Positions 6,639-15,342 of a stretch of DNA of 37,408 bases are shown piece after piece. Position numbers and translations under genes: made by a program. Below the pieces are notes generated by a model. The model saw nothing but the letters and a program-made list of their open reading frames with translations, did no database searches and had not been told where the DNA came from. The stretch spans positions 1-37,408 of the forward strand of contig JAKKUQ010000015.1 of NCBI GenBank assembly GCA_021890755.1, written 5' to 3'. Within the stretch, counting starts at the first letter, position 1. Each line of letters starts with the position of its first letter. Source of the DNA: Thermosediminibacteraceae bacterium (lineage in GTDB: Bacteria > Bacillota > Thermosediminibacteria > Thermosediminibacterales > Thermosediminibacteraceae).

Positions 6639-7478
6639 ATGGGAGAATGCTGGATGGAATTGAAGGACGTTTATTACAAATATCCCGGCGGCGAATGGGC
6701 GTTAAAAGGGATAAACCTTAGGCTTGAGAAAGGAAAAAAAGTTGCGATATTAGGACCAAATGGCGCGGGAAAGTCTACTTTGCTTCTTCACTTGATAGGG
6801 ATATTAAAGCCGAAGAAAGGCGCTGTTTATTTTGACGGCTCAAAGGTGGAGTATACAAAGGCTTTCTTGAAGAGGCTGCGGCAAAAGGTAGGGTTGGTCT
6901 TCCAGGACCCGGACACCCAGATGTTTGCAGGTAGTGTATTTCAAGAGGTCGCCTTCGGCCCTTTGAATCTCGGCCTCGAAGAACAGGAAGTAAGAAATAG
7001 GGTTCTAAAGGCCCTGGAGGTCATGGGAATAGAGGATTTAAAGCATAGGCCTGTACATTTCCTGAGTTACGGGCAGAAAAAGAAGGTCGCCATAGCCTCA
7101 GTCCTCGCAATGAGCCCGGAGGTGCTGGTATTCGATGAACCGACGGCGTACTTAGACCCGAAGTCTTCGGCGGAACTAGTGGAAATTATGGAAAAACTAT
7201 ATCTCTCGGGAAAACAAATCGTAATATCGACCCATGACGTAGACTTGGCCTTCAGCTTTGCGGATTGGATTGTGGTAATGAAAGACGGCAGGGTCCTGGC
7301 GCAGGGAAGCCCCGTCGAAATTTTCACCGACAAAGATATTATATCGGAATCGGGTCTAGAAATGCCGCTTATAGTCAAAATCGGCACCCTTCTTAAAAAG
7401 AAAGGGTTACTTAAAGGAACTTTCCCCAGAAACTTTGAACAGCTGGCCTCAAAGCTGGAAGATGACGGAGGGGATTGA
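6639..7478 (+). CDS. cbiO: Cobalt ECF transporter ATPase CbiO
   Basis: The product is 279 residues, a normal ECF ATPase. Walker A GPNGAGKST lies near residue 39, the Q-loop reads GLVFQDPDTQMFAGSVFQEV near 86, the signature LSYGQKKK near 142, Walker B VLVFDEP near 163 and the switch histidine in ISTHDVD near 196. It powers cobalt import with CbiQ. The ATG follows GGGGTAAGGG. Its end overlaps the ribosome binding site of cbiA. One CbiO is encoded, so the transporter would use a homodimer, as in other CbiMNQO systems. Confidence 0.95.
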   Translation: MGECWMELKDVYYKYPGGEWALKGINLRLEKGKKVAILGPNGAGKSTLLLHLIGILKPKKGAVYFDGSKVEYTKAFLKRLRQKVGLVFQDPDTQMFAGSVFQEVAFGPLNLGLEEQEVRNRVLKALEVMGIEDLKHRPVHFLSYGQKKKVAIASVLAMSPEVLVFDEPTAYLDPKSSAELVEIMEKLYLSGKQIVISTHDVDLAFSFADWIVVMKDGRVLAQGSPVEIFTDKDIISESGLEMPLIVKIGTLLKKKGLLKGTFPRNFEQLASKLEDDGGD

Positions 7479-7479
7479 A

Positions 7480-8850
7480 TTGGCAAAAGGGTTCATGATT
7501 GCAGGAACCCACAGCGGTTCCGGCAAGACAACGCTGGCCCTTGGAATAATGGGGGCACTTGCCGAAAGGGGAGAAGTAGCGGCCTTCAAAGTTGGGCCAG
7601 ATTACATAGACACAGCCTACCATAAGTTCGTTACAAAGGCACCGTCGTACAACCTGGACGTGTTTATGCAAGGAGAAGAAAAACTCAAGGATTTATACCT
7701 AAAAAAGTCAGAGGGTCGATTTGTCTCGGTCGTAGAAGGAGTCATGGGGCTTTTTGATGGCATGGACGATACCGGCTATGCCAGCAGCGCCCACGTGGCG
7801 AAATTGCTGTCCCTCCCCGTTATACTAATAGCGGATGCTTCGGGGATGGCAAGGAGTATAAGCGCTATGGTTAAGGGTTACAAGGAGTTCGACGAAGGCC
7901 TTAATGTAAAAGGGGTAATATTAAACAGGGTAAGCGGGGAAGGCCACTTTTCACTTTTAAAGCGATGTCTAAAGCAGGATTTAAAACTTCCCGCTTTAGG
8001 ATATTTGCCCTACGACGCTGAACTTTCTCTTCCAGAAAGACACTTAGGGCTTTTGCCCGTATGGGAGATGAAAAATTTCGAGGAGAAATTCGAAAAACTC
8101 TTTGAGAAAGTAAAAAAACACATCGATTTAGAGGAGATCCTTAGCATCGCCTCTTCGGCCAAAATCGTTGAAAATCCCTATTATGATAAAAAATCCTCAG
8201 TAAGTGAAACTGCGTTAAAAATCGGCGTTGCCATGGACGAAGCCTTCAACTTTTACTACGCGCAAAGCCTGGAGACCCTGAGAGATCTGGGGGCAGAACT
8301 TGTATTTTTCAGCCCCCTTAGGGATTCTTCTCTTCCGGAGGGAATATCAGGGCTCATAATAGGTGGTGGTTTTCCAGAAATTTTCGCTGAAAAGTTGAGC
8401 TCTAATAACGATATGATGAAATCGATAATGGAGGCCTTCGAGGCCGGTATGCCGATTTACGCGGAGTGCGGAGGGCTGATGTACCTTACGAGAAGCATAA
8501 CAGACATGAAGGGACGGCGCTTTCCGATGGTCGCCATATTTGACATGGATTCGGTGATGACGGGGAGCTTGAAGAGGTTCGGCTATGCTGAAGCGGTAGT
8601 AACGGATGACACGGTTATCGCTCCTAAAGGGACTTTGCTGAAAGGCCACGAATTCCACTATTCGGAAGTAATAAATTCAAAAGAAAAAACTTCTTACCTG
8701 GTCAAAAAACAAAGCGGTAAGATGTACGGCTGCGGATTTGCAAAGAAAAACTGCCTTGCAACATTTTTGCACATAGATTTTTACGCCTATCCCGAGCTTG
8801 CGAGGCACTTTATTGAAAAATGCTGCCGTTTTATAGGAGGAAATTTATAA
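7480..8850 (+). CDS. cbiA: Cobyrinic acid a,c-diamide synthase CbiA
   Basis: The product is 456 residues. It has an N-terminal P-loop amidoligase domain (GTHSGSGKTT at residues 9-18) and a C-terminal class I glutamine amidotransferase domain, with GGGFPEIFAEKL near 293, the nucleophile Cys in YAECGGLMYL near 330 and the His region GHEFHYSEV near 390. It amidates side chains a and c of cobyrinate using Gln and ATP. I chose TTG 7480 because GGAGGGG lies at 7467-7473 with correct spacing. Starts farther upstream, inside cbiO, lack one. It is the last pathway enzyme present in the window but the first enzyme gene of the operon. Confidence 0.95.
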   Translation: MAKGFMIAGTHSGSGKTTLALGIMGALAERGEVAAFKVGPDYIDTAYHKFVTKAPSYNLDVFMQGEEKLKDLYLKKSEGRFVSVVEGVMGLFDGMDDTGYASSAHVAKLLSLPVILIADASGMARSISAMVKGYKEFDEGLNVKGVILNRVSGEGHFSLLKRCLKQDLKLPALGYLPYDAELSLPERHLGLLPVWEMKNFEEKFEKLFEKVKKHIDLEEILSIASSAKIVENPYYDKKSSVSETALKIGVAMDEAFNFYYAQSLETLRDLGAELVFFSPLRDSSLPEGISGLIIGGGFPEIFAEKLSSNNDMMKSIMEAFEAGMPIYAECGGLMYLTRSITDMKGRRFPMVAIFDMDSVMTGSLKRFGYAEAVVTDDTVIAPKGTLLKGHEFHYSEVINSKEKTSYLVKKQSGKMYGCGFAKKNCLATFLHIDFYAYPELARHFIEKCCRFIGGNL

Positions 8851-9230
8851 TGAAAGCGCTGCTTTTGATAGCCCATGGGAGCAGGGAAGGCGACTGCGCC
8901 CGGGTCATGGAAAAAATCCTGAAAAAAGTGAAAAGTTCCGGTGTTATTGGACTTGCAGAGGTAGCCTACGTTCAGTTTCAACATCCGACGATTGAAGAGG
9001 CAGTAAGGTCCCTCACCGATTCTGGGGCTAAGGAGATTTTGGCCGTGCCCTTTTTCCTCTTCGAAGGGGTCCACGTAAAATGCGACATACCTCATCAGCT
9101 TAGAAAAGCAGCGTCTGAATATCCGGCTGTAAAGATTTTTCTTACAAGGCCATTGGGTTACGACGATAAACTGGTGGACATCATTTTAGTGAGGATCAGT
9201 GGAGAAAAAGAGGTGTTGACATGTATTTAA
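8850..9230 (+). CDS. cbiX: Sirohydrochlorin cobaltochelatase, short form CbiX
   Basis: The product is 126 residues, one chelatase domain, so it is the small CbiX form that acts as a homodimer. The metal-site histidines are seen in LLIAHGSREG near residue 9 and FFLFEGVHVKCDIP near 75. It inserts cobalt into sirohydrochlorin. The start ATG overlaps the TAA of cbiA and has TAGGAGG at 8834-8840. The gene has no histidine-rich C-terminal extension. With precorrin-2 dehydrogenase in the same operon, its substrate is supplied locally. Confidence 0.9.
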   Translation: MKALLLIAHGSREGDCARVMEKILKKVKSSGVIGLAEVAYVQFQHPTIEEAVRSLTDSGAKEILAVPFFLFEGVHVKCDIPHQLRKAASEYPAVKIFLTRPLGYDDKLVDIILVRISGEKEVLTCI

Positions 9231-9853
9231 AAGACCCGAAGGCTATAGAGGAAAAAAGCTTCGACATTATCAAAAAAGGAATAGATAAGAATCTTTTTTC
9301 CGATGAAGAATTGGAGGTAGTAAAGAGGGTTGTACATGCCACAGCCGATTTTGAGTTTGCCCGCCTCATTAAATTCAATAACGGTGCCGTCGAAGCAGGT
9401 ATAAAAGCCATAAGGATGGGATGCAATATTGTGACGGATACGAGGATGGCCCGGGCAGGTATAAAAAGGGAACTGGCCAAAAGCTTTGGCATCAGGGTCA
9501 GGTGCTATGCATCTTCGAAAGAAGCCGAAAAGATGGCAGAGCAAAACATGACCAGGGCCATGGCCGCTGTTATACTTTCCCTGCGCGATCCGGAAAATAA
9601 AATTTTCGTGATTGGAAATGCCCCTACCGCCCTCTTTAAGCTCAACGACCTGATAAGAGAAGGAAAGGTGAGTCCGGCCCTGGTGGTGGGAGTTCCCGTC
9701 GGCTTTGTCGGGGCAAAAGAGTCGAAAGAGGAACTCCTTGAACTTCCTGTCCCGAGCATCGTGGTTCAAGGGTGCAAAGGGGGGACTCCTGTGGCGGTGG
9801 CGATAATTAATGCCCTGCTTTTCCTGGCAGAAAGGCGGGATGAACTTGGTTGA
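9221..9853 (+). CDS. cbiC: Cobalt-precorrin-8 methylmutase CbiC
   Basis: The product is 210 residues, the usual length. The catalytic histidine lies in KRVVHATADFEFA near residue 39. Other family blocks are GCNIVTDTRMARAGI near 67 and VGVPVGFVGAKESK near 158. It moves the methyl group from C11 to C12, giving cobyrinate. The ATG at 9221 overlaps the end of cbiX, and AGAGGTG precedes it. Its 3' end overlaps cbiD. Confidence 0.95.
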   Translation: MYLKDPKAIEEKSFDIIKKGIDKNLFSDEELEVVKRVVHATADFEFARLIKFNNGAVEAGIKAIRMGCNIVTDTRMARAGIKRELAKSFGIRVRCYASSKEAEKMAEQNMTRAMAAVILSLRDPENKIFVIGNAPTALFKLNDLIREGKVSPALVVGVPVGFVGAKESKEELLELPVPSIVVQGCKGGTPVAVAIINALLFLAERRDELG

Positions 9854-10934
9854 CTTCGTTTTAAAGGATGGAAAAAAGCTCAGGCTGGGTTACACCACCG
9901 GCTCCTGCGCTGCGGCTTCGGCTAAAGCGGCGACGATAGCGCTATTTTCGGGCAGCGCGCCGGAATATGTAAAAATAGAAACTCCGGCAGGGAAAGTCCT
10001 GACGATTAAGGTGGAAGAATGGGAAAATGGCGGCAGTTGGGCAAGATGTGCTGTGAAAAAAGATGGGGGAGACGACCCCGATGTGACACACGGCCTTTTA
10101 GTGTGGGCAGGGGTTGAAAAAACATCTTCCGCAGGCATAGAGATCACGGCGGGCGAGGGAATAGGCATTGTCACAAAGCCCGGCCTTCCAGTAAAACCCG
10201 GCAAGCCCGCCATAAATCCGAAGCCTATGGAGATGATAACCAAAGAAGTTTCTAAAGTGCTCCCGGAAGGCGAGGGGGTCAGGGTTATCCTCAGCATTCC
10301 CGGGGGAGAAAAAGTGGCTGAAAAGACCTTCAACCCCAGACTGGGAATAATAGGAGGGCTTTCGATTTTAGGCACGACCGGCATTGTCACGCCTATGTCC
10401 ACCGAAAGCCTGAAGGAAACGTTGGCACTGGAACTTTCGGTGCTTTCAGCAGAAGGCGCAAAATCTCTGGTAATCGTCCCCGGAAATTATGGGAGGGACT
10501 TTGCGCGGAAACTGGGTTTTGACGATGCTCTTATAGTATCTTGCGGCAATTTCATAGGGTTTGCGCTGGATAAGGCCGTGGAGTACGGCTTTAAAAAAGT
10601 AAACATTATAGGTGAAATCGGAAAACTCATTAAGGTGTCTGCTGGCATTTTCGACACAGCAAACAGGATAGCCGACGCCAGGACCGAAATTATTACGGCG
10701 TATGCAGCCCTTTTTGGCGTGGCGGGAGAGACATTAAAAAAACTTATGGATGTTGCTACGACGGCTGGGGCCCTGGAAATACTGGAAAAAAATAATATAG
10801 AACTTAAAAATTTCTGCAGTTTCATTGCTGAAAGGGTTTTGGAACGATGTCTTTGGTACACCCGACAAAAAATAGGGATTTCCGTGTATCTTGTTTCCAG
10901 AGAAAGAGGGCTTCTGGCAGTGGCGGGGGAGTGA
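9840..10934 (+). CDS. cbiD: Cobalt-precorrin-5B C1-methyltransferase CbiD
   Basis: The product is 364 residues. The N terminus carries the family hallmark LRLGYTTGSCAAASAKAA near residue 14, and GIVTPMST lies near 180. CbiD methylates C1 after ring contraction and loss of the two-carbon fragment. The start ATG at 9840 lies 14 bases inside cbiC. An earlier in-frame ATG at 9810 would add a stretch that is simply cbiC read in another frame, so I rejected it. Confidence 0.94.
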   Translation: MNLVDFVLKDGKKLRLGYTTGSCAAASAKAATIALFSGSAPEYVKIETPAGKVLTIKVEEWENGGSWARCAVKKDGGDDPDVTHGLLVWAGVEKTSSAGIEITAGEGIGIVTKPGLPVKPGKPAINPKPMEMITKEVSKVLPEGEGVRVILSIPGGEKVAEKTFNPRLGIIGGLSILGTTGIVTPMSTESLKETLALELSVLSAEGAKSLVIVPGNYGRDFARKLGFDDALIVSCGNFIGFALDKAVEYGFKKVNIIGEIGKLIKVSAGIFDTANRIADARTEIITAYAALFGVAGETLKKLMDVATTAGALEILEKNNIELKNFCSFIAERVLERCLWYTRQKIGISVYLVSRERGLLAVAGE

Positions 10935-10938
10935 GCAA

Positions 10939-11580
10939 ATGATAAGTATAGTGGGAGTAGGTCCCGGCCACCCGGATTTTTTGACTTTTGCTGCGGTAAA
11001 GAGGATAAAAGAGGCCGACCTGCTGATAGGGGCAAAGAGGCACCTGGAGCTATTCTTGGACCTCAGGTGCGAAAAGATTGCATTCGATTCTGAAGTCGAC
11101 CTGTGCAGGCTTTTGAAGAAAAAGGGGCGGATAGTAATCCTTGCCTCGGGCGACCCGGGGATTTATGGGATTCTGGATACCGTATTAAAATATGCCGGAG
11201 AAAGGGATGTGGAGGTTCTGCCCGGAATAAGTGCTTTCCAGTATATGCTAGCGAAATTAAAGCTTCCGGCGAAAGAAACGGCCGTATTGAGTATGCACGG
11301 GAGAAAGGTCGATATTGTGCCTGCGGTTAAAAAATACAAAGTGGTTGTGGTTTTCACCGACAGCCAGAATACGCCCCAGAAGATAGCTCAAACCCTTCTT
11401 TTAAATAAAATTGCGGACAGGATAATCCACGTGGGGGAAAATCTCTCCTATGACTGTGAGAAGATAAAAACCTACAAATTGGAAGAGCTTGCCTCAAGTG
11501 AAGAAAATTTTCAGCTAAACCTGGTGGTGATAGAAAAATGTGGAAGTATGGATTCGGAATCCCCGACGAGCTTTTTTTGA
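10939..11580 (+). CDS. cbiE: Cobalt-precorrin-7 C5-methyltransferase CbiE
   Basis: The product is 213 residues of the tetrapyrrole methylase fold. The N-terminal VGVGPGHPDFLTFAA starts the SAM-binding region and GDPGIYG near residue 73 is the second family loop. It methylates C5. The ATG at 10939 follows GGGGGAGTG, four bases after the cbiD stop. The C5 and C15 enzymes are separate proteins here, not fused as in aerobic CobL. The gene overlaps cbiT by 43 bases. Confidence 0.93.
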   Translation: MISIVGVGPGHPDFLTFAAVKRIKEADLLIGAKRHLELFLDLRCEKIAFDSEVDLCRLLKKKGRIVILASGDPGIYGILDTVLKYAGERDVEVLPGISAFQYMLAKLKLPAKETAVLSMHGRKVDIVPAVKKYKVVVVFTDSQNTPQKIAQTLLLNKIADRIIHVGENLSYDCEKIKTYKLEELASSEENFQLNLVVIEKCGSMDSESPTSFF

Positions 11581-12131
11581 GGGGGAACGTCCCAATGACG
11601 AAAGAAGAAGTAAGGGCGGTCTCCCTTGCAAAGCTGAGATTAAGTAGGGGCTCAGTTTTGTGGGACGTAGGGGCTGGTACGGGTTCGATATCCATTGAAG
11701 CCGCGCTATTTTGCAAAGATGGCGTGGTATTTGCTATAGAAAAAGACGAACAGGCCCTGAATCTCGTCATAAAAAACGCGAGGAGATTCGGAATTTCAAA
11801 CTTGATACCTGTACATGGGGAGGCTCCTGAGGCACTTTTAGACCTTCCGAGTCCCGACCGGATTTTTATAGGGGGGAGCAAAAATAGGCTCGGAGATATC
11901 ATAAAACTCTCCTGCGAAAAACTGGAGGAAAATGGCAGGGTAGTGATAAACACCATTACGGTGGAAAGCGCCTGTGAAGCCGTGAAAGTCCTTGAGTCAT
12001 CAGGTTTTAGCACGGAAATGGTGATGCTTTATGTTTCCCGCGCTAAAAAGGTGAAGGACTTGCACATGTTGATATCCCAAAATCCTGTATGTGTGATATC
12101 CGGCGATTTTAAAGGGAAAGGGGAAAGTTAA
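11538..12131 (+). CDS. cbiT: Cobalt-precorrin-6B C15-methyltransferase (decarboxylating) CbiT
   Basis: The product is 197 residues. It starts MWKYGFGIPDELFLRGNVPM, which matches the conserved beginning of CbiT and supports the start at 11538 despite the 43-base overlap with cbiE. The Rossmann SAM motif is LWDVGAGTGSISIEAA near residue 42. CbiT methylates C15 and decarboxylates the C12 acetate. The stop TAA shares its last base with the ATG of cbiL. Confidence 0.94.
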   Translation: MWKYGFGIPDELFLRGNVPMTKEEVRAVSLAKLRLSRGSVLWDVGAGTGSISIEAALFCKDGVVFAIEKDEQALNLVIKNARRFGISNLIPVHGEAPEALLDLPSPDRIFIGGSKNRLGDIIKLSCEKLEENGRVVINTITVESACEAVKVLESSGFSTEMVMLYVSRAKKVKDLHMLISQNPVCVISGDFKGKGES

Positions 12132-12814
12132 TGAAAAAAGCTGCTGGGACTTTTTACGGAGTGGGCGTCGGCCCTGGAGACCCGGAACTCATTACCTTGA
12201 AAGCGGTAAGGGTCCTGCAATCCGTGGATATAGTGGCGGCACCAGGCAAAGAAAAAAGTATTGCCCTGGAAATAGCAAAGCCCTACGTCCAGGGGGATGT
12301 CATAGAGCTCAGGTTTCCGATGGGCCTTTCCGGTGCGGAAAGGGAAAGGGCTCTCGATGAAAACGAAAGGGTCTTGAGGGGATTTTTGGCCGCTGGTAAA
12401 AAGGTGGCATTCATAACCCTGGGCGACCCCATGACGTACAGTACTTTTGCCTATATGGCCGAAAGGCTGAAGGATTTCAAAATAGAAATTGTGCCCGGGA
12501 TAAATTCCTTTTCGGCGGCGGCTGCAAGGCTCAAACTCCCCCTTGCCGAAGGGGACGAATCCTTGGCGGTGATTCCTGCGTCCAAGATGGCCTTTTTGGA
12601 TAAGGTCCTTGATGAATTTGAAAACGTAGTGGCCATAAAAATTTCGTCGCACTATGATGAAGTCCTGGAACTTTTTGAAAAAAAGGGGTTTTATTCTGCC
12701 CTTTCGGTAAGGTGCGGCCATGAAGGCGAAATCGCCACTTTCGAACCCGAAAGGTACAAGGGGCAAAAGGTCGACTACCTTTCGCTCCTCATAGGAAAGA
12801 AGGTGAAAAAGTGA
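12131..12814 (+). CDS. cbiL: Cobalt-factor II C20-methyltransferase CbiL
   Basis: The product is 227 residues of the tetrapyrrole methylase family. The loops VGVGPGDPELITLKAV (residue 11 on) and FITLGDPMTYSTFAYM near 96 are typical of CobI/CbiL, and IVPGINSFSAAAA follows near 120. It methylates C20 of cobalt-factor II, the first step after cobalt insertion. The start overlaps the cbiT stop (TAATG), with AAAGGGGAAAG just upstream. Confidence 0.93.
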   Translation: MKKAAGTFYGVGVGPGDPELITLKAVRVLQSVDIVAAPGKEKSIALEIAKPYVQGDVIELRFPMGLSGAERERALDENERVLRGFLAAGKKVAFITLGDPMTYSTFAYMAERLKDFKIEIVPGINSFSAAAARLKLPLAEGDESLAVIPASKMAFLDKVLDEFENVVAIKISSHYDEVLELFEKKGFYSALSVRCGHEGEIATFEPERYKGQKVDYLSLLIGKKVKK

Positions 12815-13563
12815 TATATTTTATCGGCGCAGGGCCGGGGGACCCGGAACTGATTACCGTAAAAGGGAGGAAAATCCTTTCTTTCTGCGACGTGGTGATT
12901 TACGCGGGCTCGCTGGTTAACCCCCTCGTCTTGAAGTACGCGAAAGCTGATGCCAGGATATACGACAGTTCCCGCATGGACTTGGATGAGATAGTAGAGG
13001 TGATGAAAGATGCCTACCACAAAGGAATGGACGTCGCAAGACTTCACAGCGGCGACCCCTCCCTTTACAGCGCGGTGAGGGAACAGGCCAGCAAGCTTGA
13101 AGAACTGGGAATCCCGTACGAAATAGTCCCCGGCGTCAGCTCCTTTTGCGCGGCGTCGGCGGCGTTAAAAAGAGAGCTCACGGTGCCGGGAGTGAGCCAG
13201 ACGGTAATAATTACCAGAATTGGCGGAAGGACTCCGGTGCCCGAAAACGAGGACTTGCAAAAACTTTCGGCCCACAGAGCCACGCTGGTGCTGTTTTTGA
13301 GCGCGGGCAACATGGAGGATGCTGTGGGGCGGATAATCGGCTCTTATGGCCCCGACGCGCCCGCGGCGGTGGTGTACAAGGCGAGCTGGGAAGACGAAAA
13401 AGTCGTGCGGGGAAAATTGAAGGAGATAGCCCTCAAGGCGAAAAACGAAGGCATAGAAAAAACGGCCCTGTTGATTGTAGGAAACGCGCTCGGGGATAAC
13501 TTTGAGCTTTCGAAGCTTTATTCCCCTAATTTTTCCCACGGCTGTCGGGGTGCTCGAAAATGA
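12811..13563 (+). CDS. cbiF: Cobalt-precorrin-4 C11-methyltransferase CbiF
   Basis: The product is 250 residues. It starts MIYFIGAGPGDPELITVKG, and YAGSLVNP near residue 31 with RLHSGDPSLYSAVREQ near 75 identify the C11 methylase branch. The start is GTG at 12811, overlapping the cbiL stop by four bases. Its stop overlaps the cbiG ATG in the same way, so the three genes are tightly coupled. Confidence 0.94.
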   Translation: MIYFIGAGPGDPELITVKGRKILSFCDVVIYAGSLVNPLVLKYAKADARIYDSSRMDLDEIVEVMKDAYHKGMDVARLHSGDPSLYSAVREQASKLEELGIPYEIVPGVSSFCAASAALKRELTVPGVSQTVIITRIGGRTPVPENEDLQKLSAHRATLVLFLSAGNMEDAVGRIIGSYGPDAPAAVVYKASWEDEKVVRGKLKEIALKAKNEGIEKTALLIVGNALGDNFELSKLYSPNFSHGCRGARK

Positions 13564-14624
13564 AAAGAGCGGTAATCGCGGTGACGGAAAGGGGCGGGAA
13601 TTTGGCCGCATTCATTGCCGAAAAGCTGAATGCAGACCTTTACCTCCCCGAAAGGTACGCAAAAGAAAAGGGCCTGGGCGGAAAAAAAGGTAAATACCCC
13701 ATAGTTGGGGAATTCGTGCCGTTCGTCGAGGGGATTTTTGACAGGTACCGGGCTTTGATTTTCGTTTCGGCCGTCGGTATAGCCGTGAGGGCCATCGCCG
13801 GAGCGGTAAAAAGTAAACTTTCAGACCCCGCGGTCGTGGTGGTTGACGAGGGTGGAAACTTTTGCGTGAGCCTGCTTTCGGGGCATTTCGGAGGAGCCAA
13901 CGAACTTGCTAAAGAAGTGGCGGGGTTGATAGGAGCCACGCCTGTCATCACGACGGCTACAGATGTGGCGGGAATTAAAGCTCCCGATGACATGGCGCGC
14001 AAGCTCGAGCTACACGTAGAAAAAGCCGGGGACCTGAAGAAGGTAAATTCCTGCCTTTTGAGAGGAGAGAAGGTGGTTTGTGCGGTGGGCCCTGACTTTC
14101 CGAAAAAATTGATTGAAAACAGTTTATCCGCGCAAATTGTGGAATTGAATACTATTCCCCGGGATGCAAAGGCCGCCGTTTTTGTCACCGATTATGAGAT
14201 AGAGCCGCCTGACATCCCTCACGTCGTCCTGAGGCCGAGAAGGATCGTGCTGGGAATCGGGTGCAAAAAAGGAGCGGATTTTAGTAAGCTTAAATCCATG
14301 ATGGAAAGTTTTTTCCTAAAGCTGGGACTTTCCGTTTCGGGGGTAGGGAAGATAGCGACGCTGGATATAAAAAAGGATGAAGCATGCATCTTCAAGCTTT
14401 CCAGATGCCTGGGCGTTCCTGTCGATTTTTTCAGCGTCGGGGAATTGAAAAAATTCGAATCGCTTTTTCCAAAGTCCGGTTTTGTGAAGGAAAAAATCGG
14501 CGTGGGCAGCGTCGCAAGACCTGCTGCCTTTATTTCGAGCGGCAAAGGAGTGGAACTGGGATATATCAGCGGGGGAGGATTTACCCTTGCGGCGTACAGG
14601 AGGGTTTTTCATGAGCTGGATTAA
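13560..14624 (+). CDS. cbiG: Cobalt-precorrin-5A hydrolase CbiG
   Basis: The product is 354 residues with the central block SGHFGGANELAKEVAGLIGA near residue 104 and a C-terminal domain beginning VLGIGCKKGADF near 228. CbiG opens the delta-lactone and removes acetaldehyde from ring A, which prepares the substrate for CbiD. The ATG overlaps the cbiF stop. The gene runs 14 bases past the cbiH start. No fusion to CbiH or CbiJ is present, although such fusions occur elsewhere. Confidence 0.93.
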   Translation: MKRAVIAVTERGGNLAAFIAEKLNADLYLPERYAKEKGLGGKKGKYPIVGEFVPFVEGIFDRYRALIFVSAVGIAVRAIAGAVKSKLSDPAVVVVDEGGNFCVSLLSGHFGGANELAKEVAGLIGATPVITTATDVAGIKAPDDMARKLELHVEKAGDLKKVNSCLLRGEKVVCAVGPDFPKKLIENSLSAQIVELNTIPRDAKAAVFVTDYEIEPPDIPHVVLRPRRIVLGIGCKKGADFSKLKSMMESFFLKLGLSVSGVGKIATLDIKKDEACIFKLSRCLGVPVDFFSVGELKKFESLFPKSGFVKEKIGVGSVARPAAFISSGKGVELGYISGGGFTLAAYRRVFHELD

Positions 14625-15342
14625 AGTAGTGGGAATCGGCCCCGGGAGCATGGATGACCTGACCCCCAGAGCTTTGAGAGCCATCGTGGAAGCTGAAGCC
14701 GTTGTGGGTTACGTCAAGTATTTGAAGTTCATCGGCTCCCTCGTGGAAGGTAAAACGGTGGTGGCTTCAGGAATGAGAACGGAAGCTGAAAGATGCAAAA
14801 AAGCCATAGAACTTTATAAAAAAGGGCTGAAAGTGAGCGTAATAAGCGGAGGAGACCCGGGGATTTACGGAATGGCCGGCCTCTTGCTGGAGCTTGCGGT
14901 GAAAGAAGGGCTAAGAGCCGAAATAGAAGTGGTACCGGGGATAACGGCGTTGAATTTTGCATCCTCTCTTCTGGGTGCCCCTGTCGTGCAGGACTTTGCG
15001 GCGATAAGCCTTTCAGACCATCTTACTCCATGGCAGGTAATAGAAAAGAGACTTGACGTAGCGGCGCAGGCGGATTTCGTGATCGCCCTTTACAATCCGG
15101 CAAGTTCCGAAAGGCCCGAAAACTTCAGGAAAGCCTGCGATGTCCTGATAAAGCATAAAAAAGCCGATACGCCGGTGGGGATAGTTAAAAACGCTTTCAG
15201 AGAAGGTCAGTGGGTGAAGCTGACAACTCTTTTAAAGGCTCCAGATTACCCCGTAGATATGAATACCATAGTCATAGTGGGGTCTTCTTCCACAAAGGTG
15301 ATGGGCAACTGGATGATAACATCCCGGGGGTATGATATATGA
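14611..15342 (+). CDS. cbiH: Cobalt-precorrin-3B C17-methyltransferase CbiH
   Basis: The product is 243 residues of the tetrapyrrole methylase fold. It starts MSWIKVVGIGPGSMDDLTPR, with VSGGDPGIYGMAGLLLE near residue 80 and QDFAAISLSDHLTPW near 126, the latter typical of CobJ/CbiH. It methylates C17 and contracts the ring. The start at 14611 is set by CAGGAGGG at 14598-14604. The stop overlaps the cbiJ ATG. Confidence 0.94.
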   Translation: MSWIKVVGIGPGSMDDLTPRALRAIVEAEAVVGYVKYLKFIGSLVEGKTVVASGMRTEAERCKKAIELYKKGLKVSVISGGDPGIYGMAGLLLELAVKEGLRAEIEVVPGITALNFASSLLGAPVVQDFAAISLSDHLTPWQVIEKRLDVAAQADFVIALYNPASSERPENFRKACDVLIKHKKADTPVGIVKNAFREGQWVKLTTLLKAPDYPVDMNTIVIVGSSSTKVMGNWMITSRGYDI

